Notes: a model not told the origin generated them from the sequence alone. A stretch of DNA of 64,000 nucleotides from Pseudophaeobacter arcticus DSM 23566 (GCF_000473205.1 NZ_KI421507.1:1552547-1616546); one strand, 5' to 3'. Counted from the stretch's first letter, positions 8,683 to 19,534 are shown. Program-made: numbers and translations.

Positions 8683-10725
8683 TCAGCCGCGACGGCGACG
8701 GCGGCGTCCGCCTGCAGGGCCATCTCCGCCACCGGTGTTGAAGTTGACCTCCGGCAGGGTCAAAATCGACGCCAGAATTGGGAAAGGCTCTTTCGAGTTG
8801 GGGATTGCCGAGGCATTGACAAAATGTTCCTGGAACCGCGGCTCGACAGCGGTTTCGATTTTCTCGATCTTGCGCACGGTTTGTTCGATTTCACTGCGGG
8901 CCTTGGTGTTGAGCAGGGCAATGCGGGCGCCGGTGCCGGCGGCATTGCCGGCGCTGGTGACCTTGTCGATGGGGCAGTCGGGGATCATCCCCAGAACCAT
9001 GGCGTGTTTGGCGGAGATATGCGCGCCAAAGGCACCGGCCAGAACCACCCGGTCGACGGTGTCGACACCAAATTTGTCCATCAGCAGTCGCGCGCCGGAA
9101 TAGAGCGCCGCCTTGGCCATCTGAATGGCGCGAATATCGGGGTTGGTGATGGTAATCTTCGGCCCACCTTCGGCGCTGCCATCCCAGACCAGATAGGCAT
9201 TGGTGCGGCCATCGGCAATACAGCGGGCCGTGCCGGTCTGCTCTGCCGAGCCAATCAGGCCGGAAGCGTCCAGCACCCCGGCCATACGCATTTCTGCGAT
9301 GGCCTCGATGATGCCAGAGCCACAGATGCCGGTGATACCAGTGGTGGCAATGGCGGCATCAAAGCCCTCTTCATCGGACCAGATATCAGACCCGATGACC
9401 CGAAAGCGCGGCTCTTTGGTCTCAGGGTTGATTTCCAGCCGCTCTATGGCACCGGGAGCGGCCCGCTGGCCGCTGGAAATCTGTGCGCCCTCAAAGGCGG
9501 GACCCGTGGGAGAGGAACAGGCGAGGACCTTGGTCTTGTTGCCCAGCAGGATTTCGGCATTGGTGCCGACATCAACCACCAGGACCAGATCTTCGGATTT
9601 ATCCGGCGCTTCAGAAAGCGCAACCGCAGCCGCATCGGCGCCAACATGGCCGGCAATGCAGGGCAGCAGGTAGACGCGGGCCGCCGGGTGGATGTTGAGG
9701 TCCAATTCAGCGGCGCGCAGGGCCAGAGAATCCGAGGTGGCCAGGGCAAAAGGTGCCTGACCCAATTCAAAGGGATCAATGCCTAGGAACAGGTGGTGCA
9801 TCACCGGGTTGCAGACAAAAACCGCATCCACGATCAGGTTCTTGTCGATCTCGGCCTCGGCTGCAATCTGGGTGAACAGGGCGTTCATGCCCTCGCGCAC
9901 TGCGCGGGTCATCTCCTGATCGCCGCCCTTATTCATCATCGAATAAGAGACCCGGCTCATCAGATCCTCACCAAAGCGGATCTGTGGGTTCATAATGCCG
10001 GATGAGGCAACGACCTCGCCGCTGATCAGGTCGCACAGATGTGCGGCAATGGTGGTGGAGCCAAGATCAACCGCCAGCCCGTAGAGGGTGCCTTCGTAAT
10101 AGCCGGGCCAGATATTCATGATCTTGGGCGGGTGATTTGCGTCGCCCAGGTGCACCGCCACAGTGACCTTCCATTGGCCTTTGCGCAGGGCAGGCTGCAG
10201 GCATTGCAGGATATGCAGGTCCGTTTTGACATTCTTGAGCTGCCATTGATTGTCGAGCGCCTCTATCAGCCGCTCCATATCGCCCGAGGGCTTGTGCATG
10301 TCGGGTTCTTCCACCTCGACATAGAACAGCCGGGTCGAGGGATTCATGGTGATATCGCGGGCCTCGGCACGTTTGCGCACCACCTGGCGGTGCACCTGGC
10401 TTTCGGGGGGGACGTCAATCACCACATCGCCCTGGACCTGAGCCTGACAACCCAGGCGGCGGCCATCAATCAAGCCACGCTTGTCTTTATAGCGCTGTTC
10501 GACCTTGTTCCACTCGCTCAGGGCATCATTGGCAACGGTCACCCCATGTTTGGAGAACTCACCATAAGAAGGGGTGATCTGGCATTTTGAGCAGATACCG
10601 CGTCCGCCGCAGACAGAATCGAGATCTACTCCCAATTGCCGTGCGGCCGTCAATACCGGCGTCCCAACCGGAAAATGACCGCGCTTGCCCGATGGCGTAA
10701 AGATGACGAGAGGATCGCTGCTCAT
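8683..10725 (-). CDS. Ferredoxin-ASKHA protein, RamA-like corrinoid activator
   Basis: This 680-residue protein has an N-terminal plant-type 2Fe-2S ferredoxin domain (Cys39, Cys45, Cys48 in VCGGRGICSKC, plus Cys93 in RRLGCQAQV) followed by an ASKHA ATPase region with two phosphate motifs (VDLGSTTIAAHL; VVDVGTNAEILLG) and GAFGAH near the end. This architecture is that of reductive activators of corrinoid proteins (RamA/DUF4445 type), which use ATP to return Co(II) to Co(I) during cobalamin-dependent methyl transfer. No corrinoid protein is adjacent, but an MttB-family methyltransferase occurs at 37510-39066 in this window. The C-terminus is a run of six arginines after a glycine-rich linker (GGGDGPAGG), an unusual basic tail. 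Transcription likely ends at the 8620-8648 hairpin. Confidence 0.88.
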   Translation of the reverse strand: MSSDPLVIFTPSGKRGHFPVGTPVLTAARQLGVDLDSVCGGRGICSKCQITPSYGEFSKHGVTVANDALSEWNKVEQRYKDKRGLIDGRRLGCQAQVQGDVVIDVPPESQVHRQVVRKRAEARDITMNPSTRLFYVEVEEPDMHKPSGDMERLIEALDNQWQLKNVKTDLHILQCLQPALRKGQWKVTVAVHLGDANHPPKIMNIWPGYYEGTLYGLAVDLGSTTIAAHLCDLISGEVVASSGIMNPQIRFGEDLMSRVSYSMMNKGGDQEMTRAVREGMNALFTQIAAEAEIDKNLIVDAVFVCNPVMHHLFLGIDPFELGQAPFALATSDSLALRAAELDLNIHPAARVYLLPCIAGHVGADAAAVALSEAPDKSEDLVLVVDVGTNAEILLGNKTKVLACSSPTGPAFEGAQISSGQRAAPGAIERLEINPETKEPRFRVIGSDIWSDEEGFDAAIATTGITGICGSGIIEAIAEMRMAGVLDASGLIGSAEQTGTARCIADGRTNAYLVWDGSAEGGPKITITNPDIRAIQMAKAALYSGARLLMDKFGVDTVDRVVLAGAFGAHISAKHAMVLGMIPDCPIDKVTSAGNAAGTGARIALLNTKARSEIEQTVRKIEKIETAVEPRFQEHFVNASAIPNSKEPFPILASILTLPEVNFNTGGGDGPAGGRRRRRRG

Positions 10726-10922
10726 AAAGGCACCCTATGGATTCATGTATTTTCACCGGACCATAGGGGCTTGGCGGCGCAATCAAAAGTCTCAGACCGC
10801 CACAATCTGGTCCAGTGGCGTCATTTTTCCGCCGCGGGCCCGTCATTGGCTTGGCTACGGCTGACTGGCGAGATCGCAAATGTGCCTTCCAGGGCTTTAA
10901 CTTTGGCGGGCTCGCCTGTGCT

Positions 10923-12125
10923 TTAGCGCGGCGCGACGTCCTCCAGCCAGTCCAGAATGGCTTGCCGGTTGCCATCCAGGCGCGGCGCCGGGGCGCGGGT
11001 CTTGGGATCCTTCAGGCCTGACATCTTGATCGGATTGCCCGCAGCCACATAGGCCGGGGCGCCGTCTTCGTCCAATACGTCAACCACCATATTGCGCGCC
11101 AGGATTTGCGGATCCTTCAGGACCTGTGCCACATCCTGGATTGGCCCGGTTGGAATGCCGGCCTCGGTGAGGTGCGCAATCCAGTGGTCAGCCGGTCGAT
11201 CAATGGTAACTGCCTCGATTAAGCGTTTCAAAAGGCGGGCATTTTCACACCTGGCTGGATTTGTCGCAAAGCGCTTGTCCTGTGCCAATGGCAGCTCCAG
11301 GGCGGTGCAGAGTTTGGCAAAGAGGGCGTCATTGCCGGCGGCGATGACAAACAGACGGTCCTCGGCGTGAAAGGTCTCAAATGGTGTGATCGACGGATGA
11401 CGGGCGCCAGAGGGGCGCGGTGCTTCGCCAGTGACCGAGGTGATGGCAATGGCATGTTCCAGCAGCGCCAGTTGGCTGTCGAGCATGGCAATATCAACTT
11501 TCTGCCCCAGCCCGGTTTTTTGGACCTCCAACAGGGAGGCAAGAACGCCCTGCGCAAGAAACATGCCAGCGGCAATATCACCAATTGAGGCGCCAACCCG
11601 TACTGGGTCGCGGTTGCGCTCTCCTGTGATCGACATCACCCCGCCGCGCGCCTGAACCACCATATCATAGGCGGGGCGCTGTGAATCCGGGCCGCTATGG
11701 CCAAAGCCGGACACCGCGCCGTAGATCAGCTTTGGAAAGCGCTTGTGGAGATCCTCCCAGCCAAAGCCAAGACGCTCCATCACGCCGGGGCGGTAGTTTT
11801 CCAGAACCACATCCGCCTGCGACAGAAGTTTATTGAAAACAACGCGGTCCTCGAGGGACTTAAGGTCCAGCGCGATGCTTTCCTTGCCGTGGTTGATGGT
11901 GGCAAAATAGGCGCTGTCCTGGCCCTTGAACGGTGGGAACGAACGGGTGTCATCGCCGCTGCCGGGGCGTTCCACCTTGATCACGCGGGCGCCCAGATCC
12001 GCCAGGGTCATCGAGGCATAGGGGCCGGCAAGCACATGGGTGAGATCGACGATAAGAATCCCGGTCAATGGTCCAGTATTTGGGGAGGCTGAAGTTGCGG
12101 ACACAGGGAAATCTGGCGTTGTCAT
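10923..12125 (-). CDS. Family III CoA-transferase (CaiB/BaiF)
   Basis: This 400-residue enzyme of the formyl-CoA transferase class has VDLTHVLAGPYASMTLADLGA at the N-terminus and PAYDMVVQARGGVMSITG around the catalytic aspartate, and the family length fits a single subunit of the interlocked dimer. Such enzymes move CoA between carboxylic acids; the substrate is not predictable from the sequence. An upstream in-frame ATG at 12155 exists, but AAGAGGAA lies eight nucleotides before the ATG at 12125 (MTTPDF), which I prefer. It is separated by about 200 nt of featureless sequence from the ASKHA gene on the same strand, and is divergent from guaB. Confidence 0.88.
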   Translation of the reverse strand: MTTPDFPVSATSASPNTGPLTGILIVDLTHVLAGPYASMTLADLGARVIKVERPGSGDDTRSFPPFKGQDSAYFATINHGKESIALDLKSLEDRVVFNKLLSQADVVLENYRPGVMERLGFGWEDLHKRFPKLIYGAVSGFGHSGPDSQRPAYDMVVQARGGVMSITGERNRDPVRVGASIGDIAAGMFLAQGVLASLLEVQKTGLGQKVDIAMLDSQLALLEHAIAITSVTGEAPRPSGARHPSITPFETFHAEDRLFVIAAGNDALFAKLCTALELPLAQDKRFATNPARCENARLLKRLIEAVTIDRPADHWIAHLTEAGIPTGPIQDVAQVLKDPQILARNMVVDVLDEDGAPAYVAAGNPIKMSGLKDPKTRAPAPRLDGNRQAILDWLEDVAPR

Positions 12126-12188
12126 TGAAGGTTCCTCTTGGTTCTGTTCGCTCAAACACAGGGCATAACGGCTTTGTATGAAACAGCT

Positions 12189-12202
12189 TTGACGTAGATC
12201 AG
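12189..12202. promoter_or_regulatory. Possible weak FNR/FixK-type site
   Basis: TTGACGTAGATCAG matches eight of ten positions of TTGAT-N4-ATCAA, between the divergent CoA-transferase and guaB genes. Such near matches occur by chance, so this is only a candidate. Confidence 0.2.
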
Positions 12203-12366
12203 GTCGGCCAGAACTTCGCCAGACCTCTGCCAGACCTTGGCCAGAATGAAGTCCTCAGTCACGGGTGACAAATGCTGCGCTGCAGGATTTCTTGGTCCGG
12301 CCTCTTTTCTATCCTGATCTTCTGTGCAATAGGGTCACCGTCAAACGGGGTTTTGCATAGGGGTAG

Positions 12367-13818
<1,452 letters not shown>

Positions 13819-13866
13819 ATAGATTGGAAAGATGACGATGACCCTTTGTAGCTTTGGAGCCTGGGC

Positions 13867-15036
13867 GTGACCCCGGCTGCCCGCCAGCAGGCGGCCATCG
13901 AAATTCTTGACCTGATCCTCGATGGGGAAGCGGCTGAAAAGGCGCTTACCTCTTGGGGGCGGCGCAATCGTTATGCCGGCTCCAAGGATCGCGCCGCCGT
14001 GCGCGATCATGTGTTTACCGCCCTGCGCCGGCGCCGCTCTTTTGCGGTGCTGGGCGGGACGCAGACCGGTCGCGGTCTGGTCCTGGGGGCGTTGCGCGCC
14101 ACAGATACCGATCCCGCGACCGTGTTCAGCGGCCAGGGCTACGGGCCCGCGCCCCTGACCGAGGCCGAGAGCGCCGCGCCTGCCGCCTTTGCCTCTGATG
14201 CTGAGCGTCTGGATATTCCTGATTGGATCTGGCCCTCCTTTAGCGACAGTCTGGGCGAGGCCGCAGAAGCCGCAGCGCAGGCCCTGCAGTCGCGGGCGCC
14301 CGTGTATTTGCGGGTCAATCTGCTGCGCAGCAACCAGGCCGATGCAATCGAGGCCCTGGCAGAAGAGGGCATTATCTGTGTGCCGCACCCTGCCAGCGAT
14401 ACGGCCCTGGAGGTGACCCAGGGGGGACGCAAGATCCGCAACAGCGATTGTTTTGCAGATGGCCTGGTAGAGCTGCAGGATGCCGCCAGTCAGGCGGTAG
14501 TCGACAAGCTGCCTCTGCAGGACGGCATGCGGGTGCTGGATTTCTGTGCCGGCGGCGGTGGCAAAAGTCTTGCCATGGCGGCGCGCGCCAAAGTTGATCT
14601 TTTTGCCCATGATGCCAATACCAGCCGGATGAACGACCTGCCGCTGCGGGCTCAGCGGGCGGGGGCAGATATCACCTGCCTGTCCGAGGATGAGCTGGAG
14701 AAGGCTGCACTCTTTGATCTGGTGCTGTGTGATGTGCCCTGTTCCGGTTCTGGATCCTGGCGACGGGCGCCAGAAGGTAAATGGCGCCTTACCCGGGAGA
14801 TGCTGGACGAGATCCGGTTGTCTCAACGTCAAATCCTAGAGGATGCCTGCCAGCTGGTGCGCCCAGGTGGCCATCTCGCCTATGCAACCTGTTCCATGCT
14901 GGACGAGGAAAACAGCGCACAAATTCAAGGTTTTCTTGACAATCATGAGGGCTGGTCGCGGAAGGATCAGGCCAGCTGGCAGGTTCAGGACGGCACGGAT
15001 GGGTTTTTTGTCACTGTGTTGACGCATATCGGCTAG
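13867..15036 (+). CDS. RsmB/NOP-family RNA (cytosine-5) methyltransferase
   Basis: This 389-residue SAM-dependent enzyme has motif I VLDFCAGGGGKSLAMA, motif IV CDVPCSGSGSWRRAPEGKW with its conserved cysteine, and motif VI YATCSML with the catalytic cysteine, as in m5C RNA methyltransferases of the RsmB/RsmF (NOL1/NOP2/sun) family. An N-terminal domain of about 190 residues, rich in alanine and arginine, precedes the catalytic core. The target is probably rRNA, but the exact cytidine is not determinable. The start is GTG at 13867 with GGAG seven nucleotides upstream. A 12-codon ATG frame (13834-13872) ends across this start. Confidence 0.88.
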   Translation: MTPAARQQAAIEILDLILDGEAAEKALTSWGRRNRYAGSKDRAAVRDHVFTALRRRRSFAVLGGTQTGRGLVLGALRATDTDPATVFSGQGYGPAPLTEAESAAPAAFASDAERLDIPDWIWPSFSDSLGEAAEAAAQALQSRAPVYLRVNLLRSNQADAIEALAEEGIICVPHPASDTALEVTQGGRKIRNSDCFADGLVELQDAASQAVVDKLPLQDGMRVLDFCAGGGGKSLAMAARAKVDLFAHDANTSRMNDLPLRAQRAGADITCLSEDELEKAALFDLVLCDVPCSGSGSWRRAPEGKWRLTREMLDEIRLSQRQILEDACQLVRPGGHLAYATCSMLDEENSAQIQGFLDNHEGWSRKDQASWQVQDGTDGFFVTVLTHIG

Positions 15037-15136
15037 GGTTGTTAGGTAATTCGTCAGGAAAGCTACATATACCTTAAGGTGGCTTTAAGACTTTAGCCGC
15101 GTTATGGCGGCTACCAATCCTGAAGATGGAGCCGAA

Positions 15137-17449
15137 ATGTCCGGTCGCCAAAATTCCTCCGTGCCTGTGCTGCGGACTTACCACCCTGAACATCTTCGCT
15201 TGGGGGCGACTTTGCTGTTGTCGATTGGGCTGATGGTGGTGCCAAGCTTTTTTGCCTGGCCCGATTGGATCATGCGCGGTCTTTTGGCGGTTGGGCTAAC
15301 GCTGCTGGCGGTTGGGGTTCTGATGCTGTTTCAGGCGCGGCTGCGGAGCAATGCGCGGTCCATGGCGGTTGAACTGCTCACCGGTTTTATTGAAAAAGAT
15401 GCCACCCCCAGCTTTGTGACCGATGATGACGGCACTATACACGCCTGTAACCAAGCGGCACAGAATCGGTTTCATGAAAATGATCGCACGACCCTGGCAG
15501 GGGCCCTGCGCTCGGTATTGGCCAATCCATCGGCGGTGCTGTTCCGGCTGCAAAGCCGCGCAAGGTTTGAAGGATCCGCACGCGAAGACATCGTGACCCG
15601 CCGGGGTCATGTGCGCCTGGCTGTCCATCAGATGCATGGCGGCAGCTTCCTGTGGCGTGTCGAAGATATCGCCGAGCGCCAGTCCGGGCGGGGCTCGGAA
15701 GCGGTGCCAATCCCGATGATCACCGTCGGGCGCACCGGTGCGGTCTTGTTCATGAATGAGGCGGCCCGAAAATTGGTTGGCGAGCGGGTGAAATCCACCG
15801 ACCGGTTGTTCGTGACGCTGCCGGTGAGCAGCGGTGAGGTGAATACCATCACCACCAAAAGCGGCCCGATTGACGTGTTGGTTACCGAATTGAACCGAAC
15901 CCAGGGGCGCAGTGAGCTGTTCTTGATGGAGGTCAACAGCGCTGAGCTGCAGACCCAGCAAACCAGCTTTGAACATATGCCGGTTCCCTTTATCAAACTG
16001 GCGCCCTCTGGCGATGTTCTTTCGCTTAACAAGATGGCGATGGGAATGCTTGGTGTCGAGGGCCGGGACAATCTGAAGCTGGCGCAACTGATGGAGGGCC
16101 TGGGGCGACCGATGTCGGATTGGCTGCGTGACACTGCGGATGGGCTGGCCTCCAACAAATCCGAATTTCTGCGGCTGTCGCGACCTGACAAGGAGGTCTT
16201 TGTCCAGGTGACGCTGACCCGCGCGGTGGAAGAGGGCAACACCATCCTTATTGCGGTGTTGAATGACGCGACCGAATTGAAAACGCTGGAGGCGCAGTTT
16301 GTCCAGAGCCAGAAGATGCAGGCGATTGGTCAGCTGGCCGGGGGCGTGGCCCATGATTTCAACAATCTTCTGACCGCTATTTCAGGCCATTGCGACCTGC
16401 TGCTGCTGCGGCATGATCAGGGGGATCAGGACTTTGGCGATCTCATCCAGATCCACGAGAATGCCAACCGCGCCGCCTCGCTGGTGAGCCAGCTTCTGGC
16501 CTTTTCACGCAAGCAAACCTTGCTGCCCGAAGTGCTGGATGTCCGCGATACCCTGTCGGACCTGACCCATCTGCTGAACCGTCTGGTTGGGGAAAAAGTC
16601 ACCCTGACCCTAAGCCACGATCCGGTCATGCGCTCGATCCGGGCTGACAAACGCCAGTTGGAACAGGTGTTGATGAACCTGGTGGTGAATGCCCGCGACG
16701 CGATGCCCAACGGTGGTGAGATCCGCGTGCGGACCGAAGCCGTCACCCTGGATGCCCCGCTGAAACGGGACCGTGCCGCGGTTCCCGAGGGCAATTGGAT
16801 CACGGTAAAGGTCAGTGATGAAGGTGTTGGTATTCCAGCGGATCAATTGCAAAAAGTTTTTGAACCCTTCTATACCACCAAGCGCACCGGTGAGGGGACC
16901 GGTCTGGGCCTGTCCACGGCCTATGGGATCGTCAAACAGACAGGTGGCTATATCTTTGTCGACTCGGTGCCCAACAAAGGCACCCAATTCACCCTGTACT
17001 TCCCGGTCTACCAAGAGGGCAAAGACGACAAGGTCGAGGTTGCCGAAGCGCCAGCGCCCAAGGCAGCGCCCGCTCCGCAGCATGGCGAAGGCGTGGTGCT
17101 ATTGGTCGAGGATGAGGCGCCGGTCCGGGCCTTTGCGTCGCGCGCCCTGCGCATGCGGGGCTATACGGTTCTTGAGGCCGAGTCCGCAGAGGACGCGCTG
17201 CGCACACTTGAAGACCCCGGTCTGACGGTGGATGTGTTTGTGACGGATGTGATCATGCCGGGAATGGACGGCCCCACCTGGGTGCGTCAGGCCCTGAAAA
17301 CACGCCCTGACACCCGGGTTGTCTTTGTTTCGGGCTATGCCGAAGGGGCTTTTGGCGAATCTGAACCGGATGTGCCTAATTCAGTATTCCTGCCAAAACC
17401 ATTCTCGCTCAACCAGTTGACGGAAACGGTTCACGCCCAGCTTCACTAA
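15137..17449 (+). CDS. cckA: Hybrid sensor histidine kinase CckA
   Basis: This 770-residue protein has two membrane helices near the N-terminus (about residues 20-60), PAS-like sensor regions (about 80-360), a dimerisation/phosphoacceptor helix with the H-box GGVAHDFNNLLTAISGHCD (His406), an ATPase domain (NLVVNARDAMPNGGEI; EGTGLGLSTAYGIV) and a C-terminal receiver domain with phospho-Asp704 in FVTDVIMPGMDG. This architecture is that of CckA, which phosphorylates CtrA through ChpT in alphaproteobacteria; in roseobacters the pathway governs motility and gene-transfer-agent functions rather than essential cell-cycle steps. I start at 15137, where GGAG precedes the ATG by five nucleotides; an upstream ATG at 15104 has no visible ribosome site. 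chpT and ctrA are not in the window. Confidence 0.93.
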   Translation: MSGRQNSSVPVLRTYHPEHLRLGATLLLSIGLMVVPSFFAWPDWIMRGLLAVGLTLLAVGVLMLFQARLRSNARSMAVELLTGFIEKDATPSFVTDDDGTIHACNQAAQNRFHENDRTTLAGALRSVLANPSAVLFRLQSRARFEGSAREDIVTRRGHVRLAVHQMHGGSFLWRVEDIAERQSGRGSEAVPIPMITVGRTGAVLFMNEAARKLVGERVKSTDRLFVTLPVSSGEVNTITTKSGPIDVLVTELNRTQGRSELFLMEVNSAELQTQQTSFEHMPVPFIKLAPSGDVLSLNKMAMGMLGVEGRDNLKLAQLMEGLGRPMSDWLRDTADGLASNKSEFLRLSRPDKEVFVQVTLTRAVEEGNTILIAVLNDATELKTLEAQFVQSQKMQAIGQLAGGVAHDFNNLLTAISGHCDLLLLRHDQGDQDFGDLIQIHENANRAASLVSQLLAFSRKQTLLPEVLDVRDTLSDLTHLLNRLVGEKVTLTLSHDPVMRSIRADKRQLEQVLMNLVVNARDAMPNGGEIRVRTEAVTLDAPLKRDRAAVPEGNWITVKVSDEGVGIPADQLQKVFEPFYTTKRTGEGTGLGLSTAYGIVKQTGGYIFVDSVPNKGTQFTLYFPVYQEGKDDKVEVAEAPAPKAAPAPQHGEGVVLLVEDEAPVRAFASRALRMRGYTVLEAESAEDALRTLEDPGLTVDVFVTDVIMPGMDGPTWVRQALKTRPDTRVVFVSGYAEGAFGESEPDVPNSVFLPKPFSLNQLTETVHAQLH

Positions 17450-17488
17450 GCCCTAAGCCCTAAGCCCTAAGCCCTAAGCCCTAAGCCC
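17447..17488. repeat. Six tandem copies of heptamer TAAGCCC
   Basis: Six exact head-to-tail copies of TAAGCCC begin at the cckA stop codon itself. Because seven is not a multiple of three, TAA appears in every forward frame. The perfection suggests recent slippage expansion. Confidence 0.95.
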
Positions 17489-17490
17489 TG

Positions 17491-17518
17491 GCACCGAGAG
17501 GCTGGATTCCCTCGGTGC
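17491..17518. terminator. Shared hairpin between cckA and convergent gene
   Basis: GCACCGAG and CTCGGTGC form an 8-bp stem with a 12-nt loop, midway between two convergent stop codons. No long T-run follows in either direction, so it would be a weak or factor-assisted bidirectional terminator. Confidence 0.5.
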
Positions 17519-17524
17519 TCAGCC

Positions 17525-18118
17525 TCACTGAATGCTGTCGTACAGCTCAAATTCCTCGGGCTTTTTGCGCCGGTACAGCGCCTCAATCTCGGGGCTGAGT
17601 GTTAAATCCATGACGGGGCTGACATTGCGTTGTTGCAAAGTGATCTTCACATCCAGCCGCTGTTCCAGGAATGACTGAATGGCTGGCTGATCTTCATAGC
17701 GGAACAGATGGGTGACGTGACAGCCGTTCTTTTGCGGTTCCAGGAATTTTGCCTGACTGCCGACGTTGGCATAGTCGGGTTGCTGGCCCTTGCAATAGCC
17801 ACGTACAAATTGATCAAAACTAATGCCATGGGTCGCATTGGCTTTGCCCTCCATAAAAGGGCGCTGGCGAAACCGATACCAGCTTCCCAGCCAGCTCACC
17901 GGCTCACGCATGACAGCTGCCACCTCCAGTTCCACATTACAGACACGCTCAAACATCGGGCGAATCCAGCGGTTGTAGCGATAAAGTGGCGCATGCTTTA
18001 ATTCGGGAGGGTTGGTAATTGCCAGATCCGCACGCGTTTGCAGCGCTTCCTGGTAGGCAGATGTGCCCGTTTTTGGCACCGAGAGTAGCACCAGTTTTTC
18101 GTCATAAAATACCAACAT
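17525..18118 (-). CDS. Sulfotransferase-like protein
   Basis: This 197-residue protein begins MLVFYDEKLVLLSVPKTGTSAYQ, in which VPKTGTSA resembles the 5'-phosphosulfate-binding loop (PKTGT) of PAPS-dependent sulfotransferases. A second segment, AAVMREPVSWLGSWYRFR, resembles the 3'-phosphate motif (RxPxxxxxSxY). Related small proteins of roseobacters are annotated as sulfotransferase family; the acceptor is unknown. A TTG at 18130 would add four residues, but AAAGGA then lies only two nucleotides away, so I prefer the ATG at 18118. It is convergent with cckA and divergent from recA. Confidence 0.65.
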   Translation of the reverse strand: MLVFYDEKLVLLSVPKTGTSAYQEALQTRADLAITNPPELKHAPLYRYNRWIRPMFERVCNVELEVAAVMREPVSWLGSWYRFRQRPFMEGKANATHGISFDQFVRGYCKGQQPDYANVGSQAKFLEPQKNGCHVTHLFRYEDQPAIQSFLEQRLDVKITLQQRNVSPVMDLTLSPEIEALYRRKKPEEFELYDSIQ

Positions 18119-18239
18119 AAACCGCGTCAAATCCTTTGAAACAAGATGGATAGAGGTTGTACCTCACTGTCTAACACCTGGCTTGTCGTCTGAATAGATG
18201 AAGTTTGTATTTGCTTTGTTCTCTTTTTGGTCTCATAAG

Positions 18240-18254
18240 GAACAAGAGGCGAAC
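18240..18254 (-). promoter_or_regulatory. LexA (SOS) box upstream of recA
   Basis: GAAC-AAGAGGC-GAAC is an exact match to the alphaproteobacterial LexA operator (GTTC-N7-GTTC read on the opposite strand), 56 nt before the recA start. A degenerate copy on the plus strand, GTTC-N7-GGTC, lies at 18218-18232. Confidence 0.85.
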
Positions 18255-18310
18255 ACAGCAGGGATTGCCGCAAGCGCAGCTCTATGACACATAGAAGAGG
18301 ACAAGGGACT

Positions 18311-19375
18311 ATGGCGGATCTGTTGACCATGAAAAATAAAGTAAGCGGTGACAAGCAGAAGGCGCTCGATAGCGCGCTTGCACAGATCGAACGACAGTTC
18401 GGCAAAGGCTCCATCATGAAGATGAGCGACGGTGCCATTCAGGAAATCGAGGCCAGCTCTACTGGATCTCTCGGCCTGGATATTGCCCTGGGCATCGGTG
18501 GCCTGCCAATGGGGCGCATCATTGAAATTTATGGTCCGGAAAGTTCTGGTAAGACCACGCTGACCCTGCATTGTGCGGCGGAGCAGCAAAAAAAGGGTGG
18601 CGTTGTAGCCTTTGTTGACGCGGAACATGCGCTGGACCCGCAATATGCGGCCAAGCTGGGGGTTGATCTTGATGAGCTGCTGATCTCGCAGCCCGACACC
18701 GGCGAACAGGCACTGGAAATCACCGATACCCTGGTGCGCTCTGGCGCGGTCAATATGGTCATCGTCGACTCGGTGGCGGCGCTGACGCCAAAATCAGAAC
18801 TCGAAGGCGATATGGGCGATTCCAGTGTGGGTGTTCAGGCCCGCCTGATGAGCCAGGCCATGCGCAAGCTTACCGGCTCGATCAGCCGGTCCAAATGTAT
18901 GGTTATTTTCATCAACCAGATCCGGATGAAAATCGGCGTGATGTTTGGCTCGCCCGAGACCACAACCGGCGGCAACGCCCTGAAATTCTATTCCTCTGTG
19001 CGTCTGGACATCCGCCGTATCGGCGCGGTCAAAGACCGGGATGAAATTGTCGGCAATGCCACCCGCGTTAAAGTGGTGAAAAACAAGGTGGCGCCGCCCT
19101 TCAAGCAGGTTGAATTCGACATCATTTATGGCGAAGGCATCTCCAAAATGGGCGAACTGCTGGATCTGGGCGTCGCTGCGGGCGTGGTGAACAAATCCGG
19201 TTCCTGGTTCTCCTATGGGGATGAACGGATCGGGCAGGGGCGTGAGAACGCCAAACAGTTCCTGCGTGATCATCAGCCCATCGCCTATGACATTGAGGAC
19301 AAGATCCGCGCGGCCCACGGGTTGGAGTTTGATCGCGCTGACAGCGCTGATGAGGATGATATTCTCGAAGGGTAA
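18311..19375 (+). CDS. recA: Recombinase RecA
   Basis: This 354-residue strand-exchange ATPase also triggers LexA self-cleavage. Walker A is GPESSGKTT, Walker B is VIVDSVAAL, the DNA-binding L1/L2 region includes [16 protein letters not shown], and the polymerisation helix [20 protein letters not shown] is near the N-terminus. The tail ends in acidic residues ([11 protein letters not shown]), as is usual. An in-frame ATG at 18284 would add nine residues before MADLL; I prefer 18311, preceded by AAGGG. A LexA box upstream indicates SOS induction, and a strong terminator follows at 19408-19440. The gene appears monocistronic. Confidence 0.98.
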   Translation: MADLLTMKNKVSGDKQKALDSALAQIERQFGKGSIMKMSDGAIQEIEASSTGSLGLDIALGIGGLPMGRIIEIYGPESSGKTTLTLHCAAEQQKKGGVVAFVDAEHALDPQYAAKLGVDLDELLISQPDTGEQALEITDTLVRSGAVNMVIVDSVAALTPKSELEGDMGDSSVGVQARLMSQAMRKLTGSISRSKCMVIFINQIRMKIGVMFGSPETTTGGNALKFYSSVRLDIRRIGAVKDRDEIVGNATRVKVVKNKVAPPFKQVEFDIIYGEGISKMGELLDLGVAAGVVNKSGSWFSYGDERIGQGRENAKQFLRDHQPIAYDIEDKIRAAHGLEFDRADSADEDDILEG

Positions 19376-19407
19376 TACCCCTGGGAATTTGATCAAAATG
19401 ATCTTTC

Positions 19408-19440
19408 AAAAGGACGTGGTGGATGCTGCGTCCTTTTTAC
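19408..19440 (+). terminator. Rho-independent terminator of recA
   Basis: AAAAGGACG (19408-19416) pairs with CGTCCTTTT (19429-19437), and the right arm runs into TTTTTA. It lies 33 nt after the recA stop. Confidence 0.85.
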
Positions 19441-19534
19441 GTTCTTTGGTGGGATGCGGGCTGTGGACAGGGACAGATTGGGGGGATAAACCTCTCTCCA
19501 ACCTTGAACATTGCCCGCAAAGGGATCCCTATCC

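Noticed and set aside
17447..17488. Short tandem array considered as a CRISPR or telomere-like element
   Set aside because: Units are 7 bp with no spacers, and there are no cas genes or replicon end nearby; it is a simple slippage repeat.
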